DNA of 64,000 nt, from NCBI GenBank assembly GCA_021786095.1, contig JAJYNX010000071.1, positions 1 to 64,000 of the forward strand, in the 5' to 3' direction. Under the pieces are notes generated by a model, which saw nothing but the letters and a program-made list of their open reading frames with translations, had not been told where the DNA came from and did not search any database. This DNA is from Actinomycetes bacterium (lineage in GTDB: Bacteria > Actinomycetota > Acidimicrobiia > Acidimicrobiales > RAAP-2). This document shows positions 27,602 through 40,468 of this stretch, piece after piece (the first letter of the stretch is position 1; every line of letters starts with the position of its first letter). The position numbers and the translations under genes are program-made.

Positions 27602-28018
27602 GTGGAGCCGCTCGGGGATGAGGTGCCCGCGTCGTCGCGCACGTCGCGACCGCGTGCGCGCGGTGGCGAGGCGTGGCGTTTGCACGCCCTCGCCCTGGTC
27701 GGGGTGCTGCTGTGCACCGCCGCGTTCTGGTTCGAGTTGCATCGCGCCGAGGGTGGAAACGAGTTGAGCTGGGCCTACGTGTTCGAGTGGCCTCTCCTGG
27801 CGGTCTTCGTTGTCTACATGTGGTGGAAGTTCCTGCACCCGGAAGACTCCGCGACCCCCCGGGAGGAGAGCGGGGAGAGGCGCACGCGGGACGTCGCGCC
27901 GGAGGCGTCCGCCCAGTACGACGCGATGCTGATGGCGTGGCAGGAACACCAGCGTGCGCTGCACGAGGCGCAACGAGCGGCCGACGAGGCCCTGCGCCAC
28001 GAGGCCGACGCGTCGTGA
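27602..28018 (+). CDS. Small membrane protein, paralogue of 20150..20503
   Basis: ELHRAEGGNELSWAYVFEWPLLAVFVVYMWWKFL; GTG start with TAGCGT at -12. Confidence 0.75.
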   Translation: MEPLGDEVPASSRTSRPRARGGEAWRLHALALVGVLLCTAAFWFELHRAEGGNELSWAYVFEWPLLAVFVVYMWWKFLHPEDSATPREESGERRTRDVAPEASAQYDAMLMAWQEHQRALHEAQRAADEALRHEADAS

Positions 28019-28953
28019 GCGCCCTCGCGCGCCACTGGAGCTTCGACCCGATGGTGGTGGTGCTGGCGTTCACCGCGCTCGCCCACGAGCTGGGTTTGGC
28101 GCGCCTGGCGCACCGATCCACACTCGCCAACGCCCAGCGGCGTCGGCGTCGCTCGCTGCTCTTCTACGGTGCACTCGTCGTGCTGGTCCTGACGATCGCG
28201 TCGCCCCTGGACTACTGGGCGAACGACTACTTCTACGTCCACATGATCGAGCACATCCTGTTGATGTTCGCGGTGCCGATGCTCGTCGTGCTCGGCGCGC
28301 CGTGGACCCCGCTGCTCTTCGCGCTGCCGGTGGGAGCCCGCCGGCGACTGGGGCGCTTCGTGTACCTCTCGCCGCGGGCGCGGGGGCTGCGCGGGCTGGG
28401 CCGGGTCGCGCGCAGCCCGTGGGTGGCCTGGGGGTCGTTCAACGCCGCCATGCTGGTGTGGCATATCCCGTCGTGGTTCGAGCTGGCCGAGCGCAACCAG
28501 GCGGTGCACGTCTGGCTGATGCACGGGAGCTTCCTGGTGACGGGCGTGCTCTTCTGGCTCCAGTTCTTGCCGTCGAGTCCCATGAAGCCGAAGACTGGAC
28601 CCCTCTGGCAGGTGGGCGCTCTGCTGTCGACGAACGCGATCATGACGATGTTGGCGATCTCCATGAGCATCCTCACCACGGTCAGCTGGTACCCGAGTTA
28701 CTCGCACCTGCGCGGCGTGACGCTCTCACCCTTCGCCGACCAGCAGATCGGGGCGGCCATCCTGTGGGTGTGCGGGGACTTCTGGGCGCTGCCGGTGCTC
28801 GGCATGGTGATCCGCCGGGCGATGGACCAGCAGGGATCCCTGGCGGGCGCGATCGATCGAGCCATCGGGCGCTCGACGGCGCCGTCGTACTTCCGTGGCG
28901 TCGCCACGGGCGTCGTGCCCGTCGCGGGGGAGGTCGAGCGTCCCGGTCCGTGA
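28015..28953 (+). CDS. Cytochrome c oxidase assembly protein CtaG (caa3_CtaG-like, copy 2)
   Basis: MIEHILLMFAVPMLVVLGAP, FNAAMLVWHIPSWFELAERN, FADQQIGAAILW. Confidence 0.88.
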   Translation: MSALARHWSFDPMVVVLAFTALAHELGLARLAHRSTLANAQRRRRRSLLFYGALVVLVLTIASPLDYWANDYFYVHMIEHILLMFAVPMLVVLGAPWTPLLFALPVGARRRLGRFVYLSPRARGLRGLGRVARSPWVAWGSFNAAMLVWHIPSWFELAERNQAVHVWLMHGSFLVTGVLFWLQFLPSSPMKPKTGPLWQVGALLSTNAIMTMLAISMSILTTVSWYPSYSHLRGVTLSPFADQQIGAAILWVCGDFWALPVLGMVIRRAMDQQGSLAGAIDRAIGRSTAPSYFRGVATGVVPVAGEVERPGP

Positions 28954-28980
28954 GGATCGGTCTGCTACGCTGGCCCCGTT

Positions 28981-29015
28981 CGTCGTGAAGCGGGTCCCGT
29001 GAGGCTCGTACGACG
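28981..29015 (+). promoter_or_regulatory. Candidate PyrR-binding RNA hairpin in pyrR 5' UTR
   Basis: CGTCGT(28981-28986)/ACGACG(29010-29015) stem, AGC(28989-28991)/GCT(29004-29006) upper stem, loop GGTCCCGTGAGGCT close to PyrR consensus ARUCCNGNGAGGYU; SD gggagg directly 3'. Confidence 0.7.
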
Positions 29016-29024
29016 GGAGGCGAC

Positions 29025-29585
29025 GTGACCGAGAACCAGGATCAGCCACCGCGGCACGGTGTCGTCATTCGTTCCCAGCTCCTGAGCGAACTGGACGTGA
29101 GTCGGGCCCTACGCCGGATGGCCCACGAGATCCTCGAGCACCATCACGATAATGACGGGTTGGTGGTGCTCGGCCTGCAGAGCGGAGGGGTGAGCGTGGC
29201 CGCGCGCCTGGCCGACGATCTCGTCGAGGTCGGCGCCGTCGACGTGAGGCGTGGCACCCTGGACGTGGCCTACTTTCGCGACGACCTGGACCGGCACCCC
29301 CTGCGCGGCGCGTCGACCACCTCGATCCCCGTGGATCTCGACGACCGCGCGGTGCTGCTGGTCGACGACGTCCTCTTCACCGGACGCACGGCGCGCGCCG
29401 CCCTGCAAGCGTTGGCCGAGTGGGGTCGCCCCCGCACGGTGGAGCTCGCCGTGCTCGTGGATCGTGGCCACCGCGAGGTGCCGATCCGTCCCGACTACGT
29501 GGGCAAGAATCTGCCGACGTCGCGGCGTGAGTCGATCATCGCCTCGTTGGAGGGTGTCTGGATCGGTGACGAGGTGACGTCGTGA
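29025..29585 (+). CDS. pyrR: PyrR bifunctional regulator / uracil phosphoribosyltransferase
   Basis: VLLVDDVLFTGRTARAAL PRPP motif; RPDYVGKNLPTSRRE. Confidence 0.95.
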   Translation: MTENQDQPPRHGVVIRSQLLSELDVSRALRRMAHEILEHHHDNDGLVVLGLQSGGVSVAARLADDLVEVGAVDVRRGTLDVAYFRDDLDRHPLRGASTTSIPVDLDDRAVLLVDDVLFTGRTARAALQALAEWGRPRTVELAVLVDRGHREVPIRPDYVGKNLPTSRRESIIASLEGVWIGDEVTS

Positions 29586-30568
29586 TCGACTCCCTGCGCG
29601 GACAGAACCTGTTGGACCTTGGTGATCTCTCGCGTGAGGCGATCGTCGAGGTGCTGGACGTGGCGGAGTCCTTCGTTGAGGTGAATCGCCGTACGGTGAA
29701 GAAGGTGCCGGCGCTGAAGGGTCGCGTCGTGGCGTCGCTCTTCTTCGAGGAGTCGACGCGGACACGACTCAGCTTCGAAACCGCGGCCAAGCGCCTCAGC
29801 GCGGACGTGCTGTCATTGGCGGTCGCCTCGAGCAGCGTGAAGAAGGGCGAGTCGCTGCGCGACACGATCGCCACTATCGACGCGCTGGGCATCGACGCGG
29901 TCGTGCTGCGTCATCGCTCGAGTGGCGCGGCGCGTCAGGTGAGTCGTTACGTCCCCCACGTGCGCGTGATCAACGCCGGCGACGGGCTGCATCAGCACCC
30001 CACGCAGGGCCTGCTCGACGCCTTCACCGTGCGCGCCGCGTTGAGCGAGCGTCGCGGCGTACCGGCCGCCAGCACCGGAGCGGACCTCTTCGATGGGCTG
30101 CGCGTCTTGATCGTGGGCGACATCATGCACTCGCGGGTCGCCCGCAGCGACGTGGACGCGTACACCGCGCTGGGCGCGCAGGTGCACCTGTGTGCCCCCG
30201 CCACCCTGTTGCCCACGGAGGTCGCGACGTGGCCGGTCTCGATCGAGGAGGACTTCGACGAGGCGCTGGCGTGGGCCGACGTCGTGGGTCTGCTGCGCCT
30301 GCAACACGAGCGCGGCAGCGGCGTGTTCGTGCCGAGCACCGCCGAGTACACGCTGACCCACGGGCTCACCCTCGATCGCGCCCGGCGCCTGAAGCCCGAC
30401 GCACTGATCCTGCACCCGGGTCCGATGAATCGCGGAGTGGAGCTGGACTCGCGGGTCGCGGACCTGCCGGCGTCACTCGTGACGCGACAGGTGGCGAGTG
30501 GCGTGCCGGTGCGGATGGCGGTGCTGTTCCTCTCGGTCGCGGGGACGACGAAGGAGGAGCGACGGTGA
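29582..30568 (+). CDS. pyrB: Aspartate carbamoyltransferase catalytic subunit
   Basis: FFEESTRTRLSFETAAKRL; HQHPTQGLLD; HPGPMNRGVE. Confidence 0.95.
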   Translation: MIDSLRGQNLLDLGDLSREAIVEVLDVAESFVEVNRRTVKKVPALKGRVVASLFFEESTRTRLSFETAAKRLSADVLSLAVASSSVKKGESLRDTIATIDALGIDAVVLRHRSSGAARQVSRYVPHVRVINAGDGLHQHPTQGLLDAFTVRAALSERRGVPAASTGADLFDGLRVLIVGDIMHSRVARSDVDAYTALGAQVHLCAPATLLPTEVATWPVSIEEDFDEALAWADVVGLLRLQHERGSGVFVPSTAEYTLTHGLTLDRARRLKPDALILHPGPMNRGVELDSRVADLPASLVTRQVASGVPVRMAVLFLSVAGTTKEERR

Positions 30569-31878
30569 GCGACGTCCTGGTACGCGGCGGGCTGGTGGTG
30601 GGCGTGGACGGGGCCGAGCGGGTCGACGTCCTCGTGCGCGACGGCGTGTTGGCCGATCGGGGACCGTCCCTCGACGCGCCCGCCGGGGCGCGCGTGGTCG
30701 AGGCCGGGGACTGCTGGATCGGGCCAGGCTTCGTCGATCTGCACGCCCACCTGCGCGAACCCGGCGCCGAGGCGGCCGAGACGATCGAGAGCGGCGCGCG
30801 GGCCGCCGCCATCGGCGGGTACAGCCTGGTGGTGGCGATGGCCAACACCGAGCCGGCGATCGACAGCGCGGCGCTGGTCGAGTACGTGCTGTCGCGCGGA
30901 TCACGCGCGTGCGTGGAGGTTGCGGTGACGGGTGCGATCACGGTGGGTCGCCGGGGTGAGTCGCTGGCGCCGATGGCCGAGATGGCCGCCCTGGGCGTGC
31001 GTCTCTTCAGTGACGATGGCGTCGGTGTCCAGGATCCCGCGGTCATGCGCCGAGCCATGCTCTACGCCGGCGCCCTGGGCGTGCGCCTCGGGGAGCACTG
31101 CGAGGACGAGCGACTGGTGGCGGGTGGGTCGATGAACGAGGGGGTGCTGTCGAGCCGCCTCGGTCTCGTGGGCCGACCCGCGATGGCTGAGGAGCTGATG
31201 GTGCTGCGTGATATCGAGTTGGCGCGCTGGACCGGCGCGGCGATCCACTTCTTGCACCTGTCGACCGCGCGTTCGCTCGCGATGGTCGCGTCCGCGCGCC
31301 GCGAGGGTCTCGATGTGACCAGCGAGGTCGCACCGCACCACTTCACGCTGGACGAGTCGGCCTGCGCGGACTTCGATCCCCTCTTCAAGGTGCACCCGCC
31401 GCTGCGGCGCGCCGAGGACGTCGCGGCGCTGCGCGAGGCCCTGGTGCGCGGGGAGGTCGACGCGGTGGCGACCGACCACGCTCCTCACCCGCCCGAGTCC
31501 AAGGATCTCCCCTTCGACGAGGCCCCCGCGGGAGTGCTGGGCCTCGAGCACGCGGCGTCACTCACCTACGAGGCATTGGGCTCGGAGGAGTGCGACCCCC
31601 GTCGATTCTTCGACCTGCTGAGCCGGGGACCCGCGCGCGTGGCGCGCGTGCGCCCCGAGGATCCTCGCCCCCGCCACGGGGGCCACGGCGGGGCGCTGAG
31701 GGTCGGCGACGACGCCAACCTGGTGGTGTTCGACCCGGGTGCGCGCTGGGTGGTCGACCGTGACGAGCTCCACGGGCGCTCGCGCAACACGCCCTACCAC
31801 GGTCGCGCGATGCGCGGGCGCGTGCGGGCCACCATCGCGCGCGGTGTCCTCGTGGTGGACGACGGGGAGTTGACGTGA
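30565..31878 (+). CDS. pyrC: Dihydroorotase
   Basis: GFVDLHAHLREPG, ATDHAPHPPESKDLPFDEAPAGVLGLE. Confidence 0.94.
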   Translation: MSDVLVRGGLVVGVDGAERVDVLVRDGVLADRGPSLDAPAGARVVEAGDCWIGPGFVDLHAHLREPGAEAAETIESGARAAAIGGYSLVVAMANTEPAIDSAALVEYVLSRGSRACVEVAVTGAITVGRRGESLAPMAEMAALGVRLFSDDGVGVQDPAVMRRAMLYAGALGVRLGEHCEDERLVAGGSMNEGVLSSRLGLVGRPAMAEELMVLRDIELARWTGAAIHFLHLSTARSLAMVASARREGLDVTSEVAPHHFTLDESACADFDPLFKVHPPLRRAEDVAALREALVRGEVDAVATDHAPHPPESKDLPFDEAPAGVLGLEHAASLTYEALGSEECDPRRFFDLLSRGPARVARVRPEDPRPRHGGHGGALRVGDDANLVVFDPGARWVVDRDELHGRSRNTPYHGRAMRGRVRATIARGVLVVDDGELT

Positions 31879-32965
31879 ACCGCGTCCCCGCCACCCTGGT
31901 CCTGGCCGACGGCGCCGAGTTCGAGGGCTACGCCGCCGGGTACCTCCCGTCCACCGGTGTCACGACGGGGGAGTTCGTGTTCAACACTGCCCTGAGTGGG
32001 TACCAGGAGATCATCACCGACCCGAGCTACGCCGGGCAGGTCATCGCCTTCACCTACCCCCATATCGGCAACTACGGCGTGACTCCCCTCGACGAGGAGG
32101 CGTTGCGGCCGTGGTGCTCGGGGATCGTGGCGCGCGACCTCAGCGACCTCCCCTCGAACTGGCGCTCGGTGGGGCCCCTGGAGGGCTTCCTGGTCCAGCA
32201 CCGCGTTCCCGCCATCGTGGGCGTCGATACGCGGCGCCTCACTCGACACCTTCGTCGCCACGGGGCGCTGCCGGGAGCCTTCGGCCACGGCGACCCCGCG
32301 GCAGTCGAGTCGGCCGCCCGCACGGCGCGGGGTACCGACGGCACCGACCTGGTCTCACTCGTCACGACGCGCGAGCCCTACCAGCACGGCGAGGGGCCAC
32401 GTCACGTGGTGGCGCTGGACTACGGGATCAAGACCACGATGGTGCACCAGTTGGCGCGTCGCTTCCGGGTCACCGTCGTGCCGGCGACCTTCGACGCCGA
32501 CGCCATCCGCGCCCTCGGGCCCGACGGGCTCTTCCTCTCCAACGGTCCGGGTGACCCGGCCGCGCTCGACGCCCAGGTGCGCGTACTCGACGAGCTGATC
32601 GGTACTCTGCCCATCTTCGGCATCTGCCTCGGCCATCAGCTGCTGGCGCGCAGTCTCGGGGCGGTCACCTACAAGTTGCCCTTCGGCCACCACGGGAGCA
32701 ACCACCCCGTGAAGGACCTGGTCACCGATCGGGTGGAGATCACCGCACAGAACCACAACTACGCGGTGTCGGCGGACGCGTTGGGTCGGGGCCAGGTGAG
32801 CCACGTCAACCTGAACGACGGCGTCGTCGAGGGGATCGCCGCTCCACGCCTGGCGTGCTTCTCGGTGCAGTATCACCCCGAGGCTGGCCCGGGCCCGCAC
32901 GACGCGCGCTACCTGTTCGATCGATTCGAGTCCCTGCTGACCGACGGCGTCCTGGAGGCGCAGTA

Positions 32966-32966
<1 letters not shown>
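31875..32966 (+). CDS. carA: Carbamoyl-phosphate synthase small subunit
   Basis: [38 protein letters not shown]. Confidence 0.95.
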
Positions 32967-36243
<3,277 letters not shown>

Positions 36244-36247
<4 letters not shown>

Positions 36248-37155
36248 GCGTCGACCTGTCGACGCGCGTGGGCGACGTGTCGCTTCGTTCGCTGGTGCTG
36301 ACCGCGGCGGGCACCTCGGGCTACGGCGACGAGCTGTCGGGCTACGGTGACCTGCGCGAATTGGGCGGCGTCGTCGTCAAGTCCCTGGCGGCCTTCGCCT
36401 GGGCGGGGAACCCGGCACCGCGGGTGGCGGGCTGGGGCGAGCACCTGCTCAACTCCGTCGGCCTGGCCGGGCCCGGCGTCGCGGCGTGGCGCCGTGACTG
36501 GCTGCCGGCGTTGGACGATCGCGGGGTCACCGTCGTCGGGTCGATCTGGGGCCGCACCGTGGACGAGTTCGCCGCGGCCGCGGCCGCCATGCAGGGCTCG
36601 TCGGTGGTGGCCCTCGAGGTGAACGTCAGTTGCCCGAATCTGGACGAGCACGCCACGCTCTTCGCGCACTCGGCGCGGGCGACGGCCGCCGTGGTCGCGG
36701 CCTGCGGCGTGGCCGAGGTGCCGCTGTGGGTGAAGTTGAGCCCCAACACGCCCGACCTGGTCGAGATCGCCGGTCGCGCGCTGGACGCCGGCGCCGAGGG
36801 GCTGGTGCTGGTGAACACGCTGCTCGGCCTGGTCATTGACGTGGAGCGCCGCGTGGCGATGTTGGGCCACGGCACCGGCGGCGTGAGTGGTCCGGGCCTC
36901 TTCCCTGTGGCGCTGCGCGCGGTGTACGAGTGCCGCGCCGCCTACCCGACGGTGCCGATCGTGGGGGTGGGCGGCGTACGCCGGGCGGAGGACGTGGTGG
37001 CCATGGTGATGGCCGGCGCCGACGCCGTGGAGGTGGGGTCGGCGATCTTCGCCGATCCGCGAGCGCCCTGGCGGCTGCAGCGCGGTGTGGCGCGTTGGAT
37101 GCGCCGCCACGGTGTGAGCAGCCTGGACGAGATTCGGGGAGCCGCCCATGGCTGA
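36244..37155 (+). CDS. pyrD: Dihydroorotate dehydrogenase (class 1-like, NVSCPN)
   Basis: [39 protein letters not shown]. Confidence 0.9.
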
Positions 37156-37978
37156 GCCGTTCGGCGCCCGACTGCGCGAGCGCCGTCGCGAGCTCGGCGC
37201 GCTGTGCGTGGGGATCGATCCGAGCGCGTCGGTGCTCGAGGCCTGGGGGCGCCCGCCGTCGAGCGAGGGGCTGGAGTACGTCGCGCGCGAGATCCTCGAG
37301 GTCGTGGGTGAGCTGGTCGCGGTCGTCAAGGTCCAGGTGGCCTTCTTCGAGCGATTCGGCTCCGTGGGACTGCGCGTGCTGGAGCGGGTACTCGACGACG
37401 CGCGCGACGTCGGGGTCCTGACGATCGCCGACGCCAAGCGCGGCGACATCGCCAGCACCAACGAGGGGTACGCCGAGGCGTGGCTCGGGGCGACCTCGCC
37501 GCTGCGCAGCGACGCGGTCACGGCCTCTCCCTACCTCGGGGTCGGCGCGCTGGCGCCGTTGTACCGGGTGGCCGGTGAGAGCGGGCGGGGCGTCTTCGTC
37601 CTCGCCGCGACCTCGAACGAGGAGGGTCGCGACGTGCAGGAGGCGCGTGACGCACAGGGCCGGCGGGTTCGCGACCTGGTGCTGGACGAGGTCGCGGCGC
37701 GCAACGAACGTCGCGACGGACTCGGATCGCTCGGCGTCGTGCTCGGGGCGACCCGCGATTCCCCGCAGTTCGACCTGTCGCGCCTGGGCGGTCCCGTACT
37801 GGTGCCCGGCGTGGGAGCCCAGGGCGGGTCGCTGGAGCAGGTGGCTCGCCTGAGCGCGGCGTGCGCGCCCGACACCGTGATCGTGAACGTGAGCCGCGCC
37901 ATCGCGGCGGCCGGGCCGGATCGCGGGGCGCTGCGCGACGCGACGCGCCGTTGGCGCGACGACGTCGCCACTCTGTAG
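37148..37978 (+). CDS. pyrF: Orotidine 5'-phosphate decarboxylase (type 2)
   Basis: CVGIDPSASVL, ADAKRGDIASTNEGYA, VPGVGAQGG. Confidence 0.93.
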   Translation: MAEPFGARLRERRRELGALCVGIDPSASVLEAWGRPPSSEGLEYVAREILEVVGELVAVVKVQVAFFERFGSVGLRVLERVLDDARDVGVLTIADAKRGDIASTNEGYAEAWLGATSPLRSDAVTASPYLGVGALAPLYRVAGESGRGVFVLAATSNEEGRDVQEARDAQGRRVRDLVLDEVAARNERRDGLGSLGVVLGATRDSPQFDLSRLGGPVLVPGVGAQGGSLEQVARLSAACAPDTVIVNVSRAIAAAGPDRGALRDATRRWRDDVATL

Positions 37979-38016
37979 CGCGAACGCGGTGGTGCGCGGC
38001 GGAGTAATCTTTGCCC

Positions 38017-38337
38017 GTGACTCCGACTCCACCCTCGCTCACCCAGGAACAGCGTGTCGAGGCGTCGCGCGTGGCCGTGGCGAACCGGCGACGGCGTGCG
38101 GAGGTCAAGCGTCTCGTCAAGTCCGGCGAGCTCTCCCTCGAGGAGATCTTCGAGTTGGCTGACCGCGAGGAGTGCGTGGCGCAGATGCGTGCCTACGACC
38201 TCATCAGCGCCCTGCCGGCGATCGGTGAGGTGAAGGCGGCGCGGATCATGACTCGTGCCGCGATCGCCCAGACGCGCCGGATTCGCGGTCTGGGACCCAA
38301 GCAGCGCGCCGAGCTGTTTCGCGCCCTTGTGCGCTGA
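38017..38337 (+). CDS. mihF: Actinobacterial integration host factor (mIHF)
   Basis: ALPAIGEVKAARIMTRAAIAQTRRIRGLGPKQRAELF; upstream of gmk/rpoZ; TAATCT at -12. Confidence 0.88.
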   Translation: MTPTPPSLTQEQRVEASRVAVANRRRRAEVKRLVKSGELSLEEIFELADREECVAQMRAYDLISALPAIGEVKAARIMTRAAIAQTRRIRGLGPKQRAELFRALVR

Positions 38338-38905
38338 ACCGCTCGTCGTGGTGGTGATCGGCCCCGGTGGGGTCGGCAAGGGGACACTGGCGCGCCGCGC
38401 CGTCGAGCGCGACCCTGGTCTCACGCTCAGCCGGAGTTGGACCACGCGCCCGCCGCGGGCGGGCGAGCACGGTGACGAGTACGTCTTCGTCGACCGCGAG
38501 ACCTTCGAGCGGGCCGTCGACGATGGCTACTTCCTGGAGTGGGCGCAGTTCCAGGGGAATCTCTACGGTACGCCCCGCCCGAATCTGGGGGGCGGGGGTG
38601 ACGTGCTACTCGAGATCGAGGCGCAGGGGGCCGAGCAGGTTCGTCACGAGTTCCCCGACGCCGTGATCATCCTGGTGCGTGCACCGTCGCTCTCCGAGCT
38701 GGAGGAGCGACTGCGGGCGCGCGGCGACCCGGAGGGGCACGTGCAGCGCCGGCTGGCCAGCACCGCCACGGAGCTCTCCGACGGGGAGCGGCTCGCGACC
38801 CACGTGGTCATCAATGACGACGTCGAGCGAGCGACCGACGAGATCCTCTCTATACTGGAGGCGGTTCGCCGCGAGCGACGAGCCGTCGACGAAGGACTGA
38901 CCTGA
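38327..38905 (+). CDS. gmk: Guanylate kinase (start uncertain: TTG 38327 or GTG 38348)
   Basis: P-loop GPGGVGKGT; SRSWTTRPPRAGEHGDEYVFVDRETFE. Confidence 0.9.
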   Translation: MCAEPLVVVVIGPGGVGKGTLARRAVERDPGLTLSRSWTTRPPRAGEHGDEYVFVDRETFERAVDDGYFLEWAQFQGNLYGTPRPNLGGGGDVLLEIEAQGAEQVRHEFPDAVIILVRAPSLSELEERLRARGDPEGHVQRRLASTATELSDGERLATHVVINDDVERATDEILSILEAVRRERRAVDEGLT

Positions 38906-39255
38906 TGGCTGAACGCCCCACACTTGTAGACCCGCCTATTGAGACGTTGCTGGCCAAGGTGGGCGACTCCAAGTTCACGCTGGTTGCGGTGTCCGCCATC
39001 CGGGCCCGGGAGATCAACGAGTACTACAACGGGCTGGGCGCGGGCCACGGATCGGTGATCCCACCCCAGGTGTCGTCACTGTCGAACAAGTCCCTCTCCC
39101 TGGCACTGCAGGAGCTCTACGAGGGCAAGTTGGTGTTCCACCGCCCCACTCCGGAGGAGCTCGAGGCCGAGCGCGAGGCGGCGGCGACCCAGCAGGCACA
39201 CCAGGAGGGCGTCAGTGACCTAGACGCCTTCACGGATGCCCTCCGCGACGCCTGA
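38905..39255 (+). CDS. rpoZ: RNA polymerase omega subunit
   Basis: Between gmk and coaBC; AIRAREINEYYNGLG, KSLSLALQELYEGKL. Confidence 0.88.
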   Translation: MAERPTLVDPPIETLLAKVGDSKFTLVAVSAIRAREINEYYNGLGAGHGSVIPPQVSSLSNKSLSLALQELYEGKLVFHRPTPEELEAEREAAATQQAHQEGVSDLDAFTDALRDA

Positions 39256-40468
39256 GCCGTCGCCGGCGCACGTCGTCCTCGGGGTCTCTGGCGGCATCGC
39301 GGCCTACAAGGCGGTGGAGGTGCTGCGGCGCCTGCGTGAACGGGGTTACCACGTCACGCCCGTCCTGACCCGCGAGGCCACGCGTTTCGTGGGGGCCGCG
39401 ACCTTCTCGGCGCTGGCCAGCGAGCCGGCGCGCATCGAGCTCTACGGCGACCCCACCACACCGATTCCCCACACCCACCTCGGCCAGCGAGCCGACGTGG
39501 TGGTCGTCGTACCGGCGACCGCGCACCTGATCGCCCGCTACGCCGCCGGCCTGGCGGACGACCTGCTGAGTGCCACGCTGATGGCGACGCGCGCCCCGGT
39601 GCTGGTCTGCCCGGCCATGCACACCGAGATGTACGAGCAGCCGTCGGTGCAAGAGAATCTGGCGACCCTGCGCCGACGCGGCGTCCTCGTGCTCGAGCCC
39701 GAGTCGGGGGTGCTCGCCGGTGGCGACGCGGGGATGGGCCGTCTGCCGGACCCCTCGGTGATCGCGGACCTGGTGACGCGAATCGTGGAGGGGTACCGGG
39801 GGCCGCTCAGTGGCTACCGAGTGCTCATCAGCGCGGGCGGGACGCGCGAGCCGATCGATCCGGTGCGCGTGATCACCAATCGCTCGTCGGGCCGTCAGGG
39901 CTACGCCCTGGCCGAGGTGGCCCAACGTCTCGGTGCGCGCGTGACCCTGGTCAGCGCCACGCATCGCGAGTTGGCACTCGACGTCGCGACGAACGTCGAG
40001 GTAATCCCGGTGGACACGGCGGCCGAGATGGCCGAGATGGTCCTGGGTCGGGCACCCGACCAGGACGTGGTGATCATGGCCGCGGCCGTCGCGGACTACA
40101 CGGTGGAGCCCGCCGCGCAGAAGATCAAGCGCGACGGCACCGAGCGGACACTGGTGCTGCGCCCGACGATCGACATCCTGGCGTCGTTGGTGGCCGCGCG
40201 CGCCTCGGGTCAGGTGCTGGTGGGATTCGCGGCGGAGACCGACGACGTGCTCGCGCGCGGGCGCGAGAAGCTCGAGCGCAAGGGCGTGGACCTGCTCGTG
40301 GTCAACGACGTGGGCGCCCCGGGCGCCGGCTTCGATCACGAGACCAACGAGGTGACGATCCTCGGGCGCGACGGCTCGTTCACGTCGGTCTCGCTGCGTT
40401 CCAAGGCGGACGTCGCGGCGGCGATCTTGACTAGGGTGGCTGCATTGTTATCCCAAGGAGACAGATGA
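39236..40468 (+). CDS. coaBC: Phosphopantothenoylcysteine decarboxylase / phosphopantothenate-cysteine ligase
   Basis: [47 protein letters not shown]. Confidence 0.94.
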   Translation: MPSATPEPSPAHVVLGVSGGIAAYKAVEVLRRLRERGYHVTPVLTREATRFVGAATFSALASEPARIELYGDPTTPIPHTHLGQRADVVVVVPATAHLIARYAAGLADDLLSATLMATRAPVLVCPAMHTEMYEQPSVQENLATLRRRGVLVLEPESGVLAGGDAGMGRLPDPSVIADLVTRIVEGYRGPLSGYRVLISAGGTREPIDPVRVITNRSSGRQGYALAEVAQRLGARVTLVSATHRELALDVATNVEVIPVDTAAEMAEMVLGRAPDQDVVIMAAAVADYTVEPAAQKIKRDGTERTLVLRPTIDILASLVAARASGQVLVGFAAETDDVLARGREKLERKGVDLLVVNDVGAPGAGFDHETNEVTILGRDGSFTSVSLRSKADVAAAILTRVAALLSQGDR

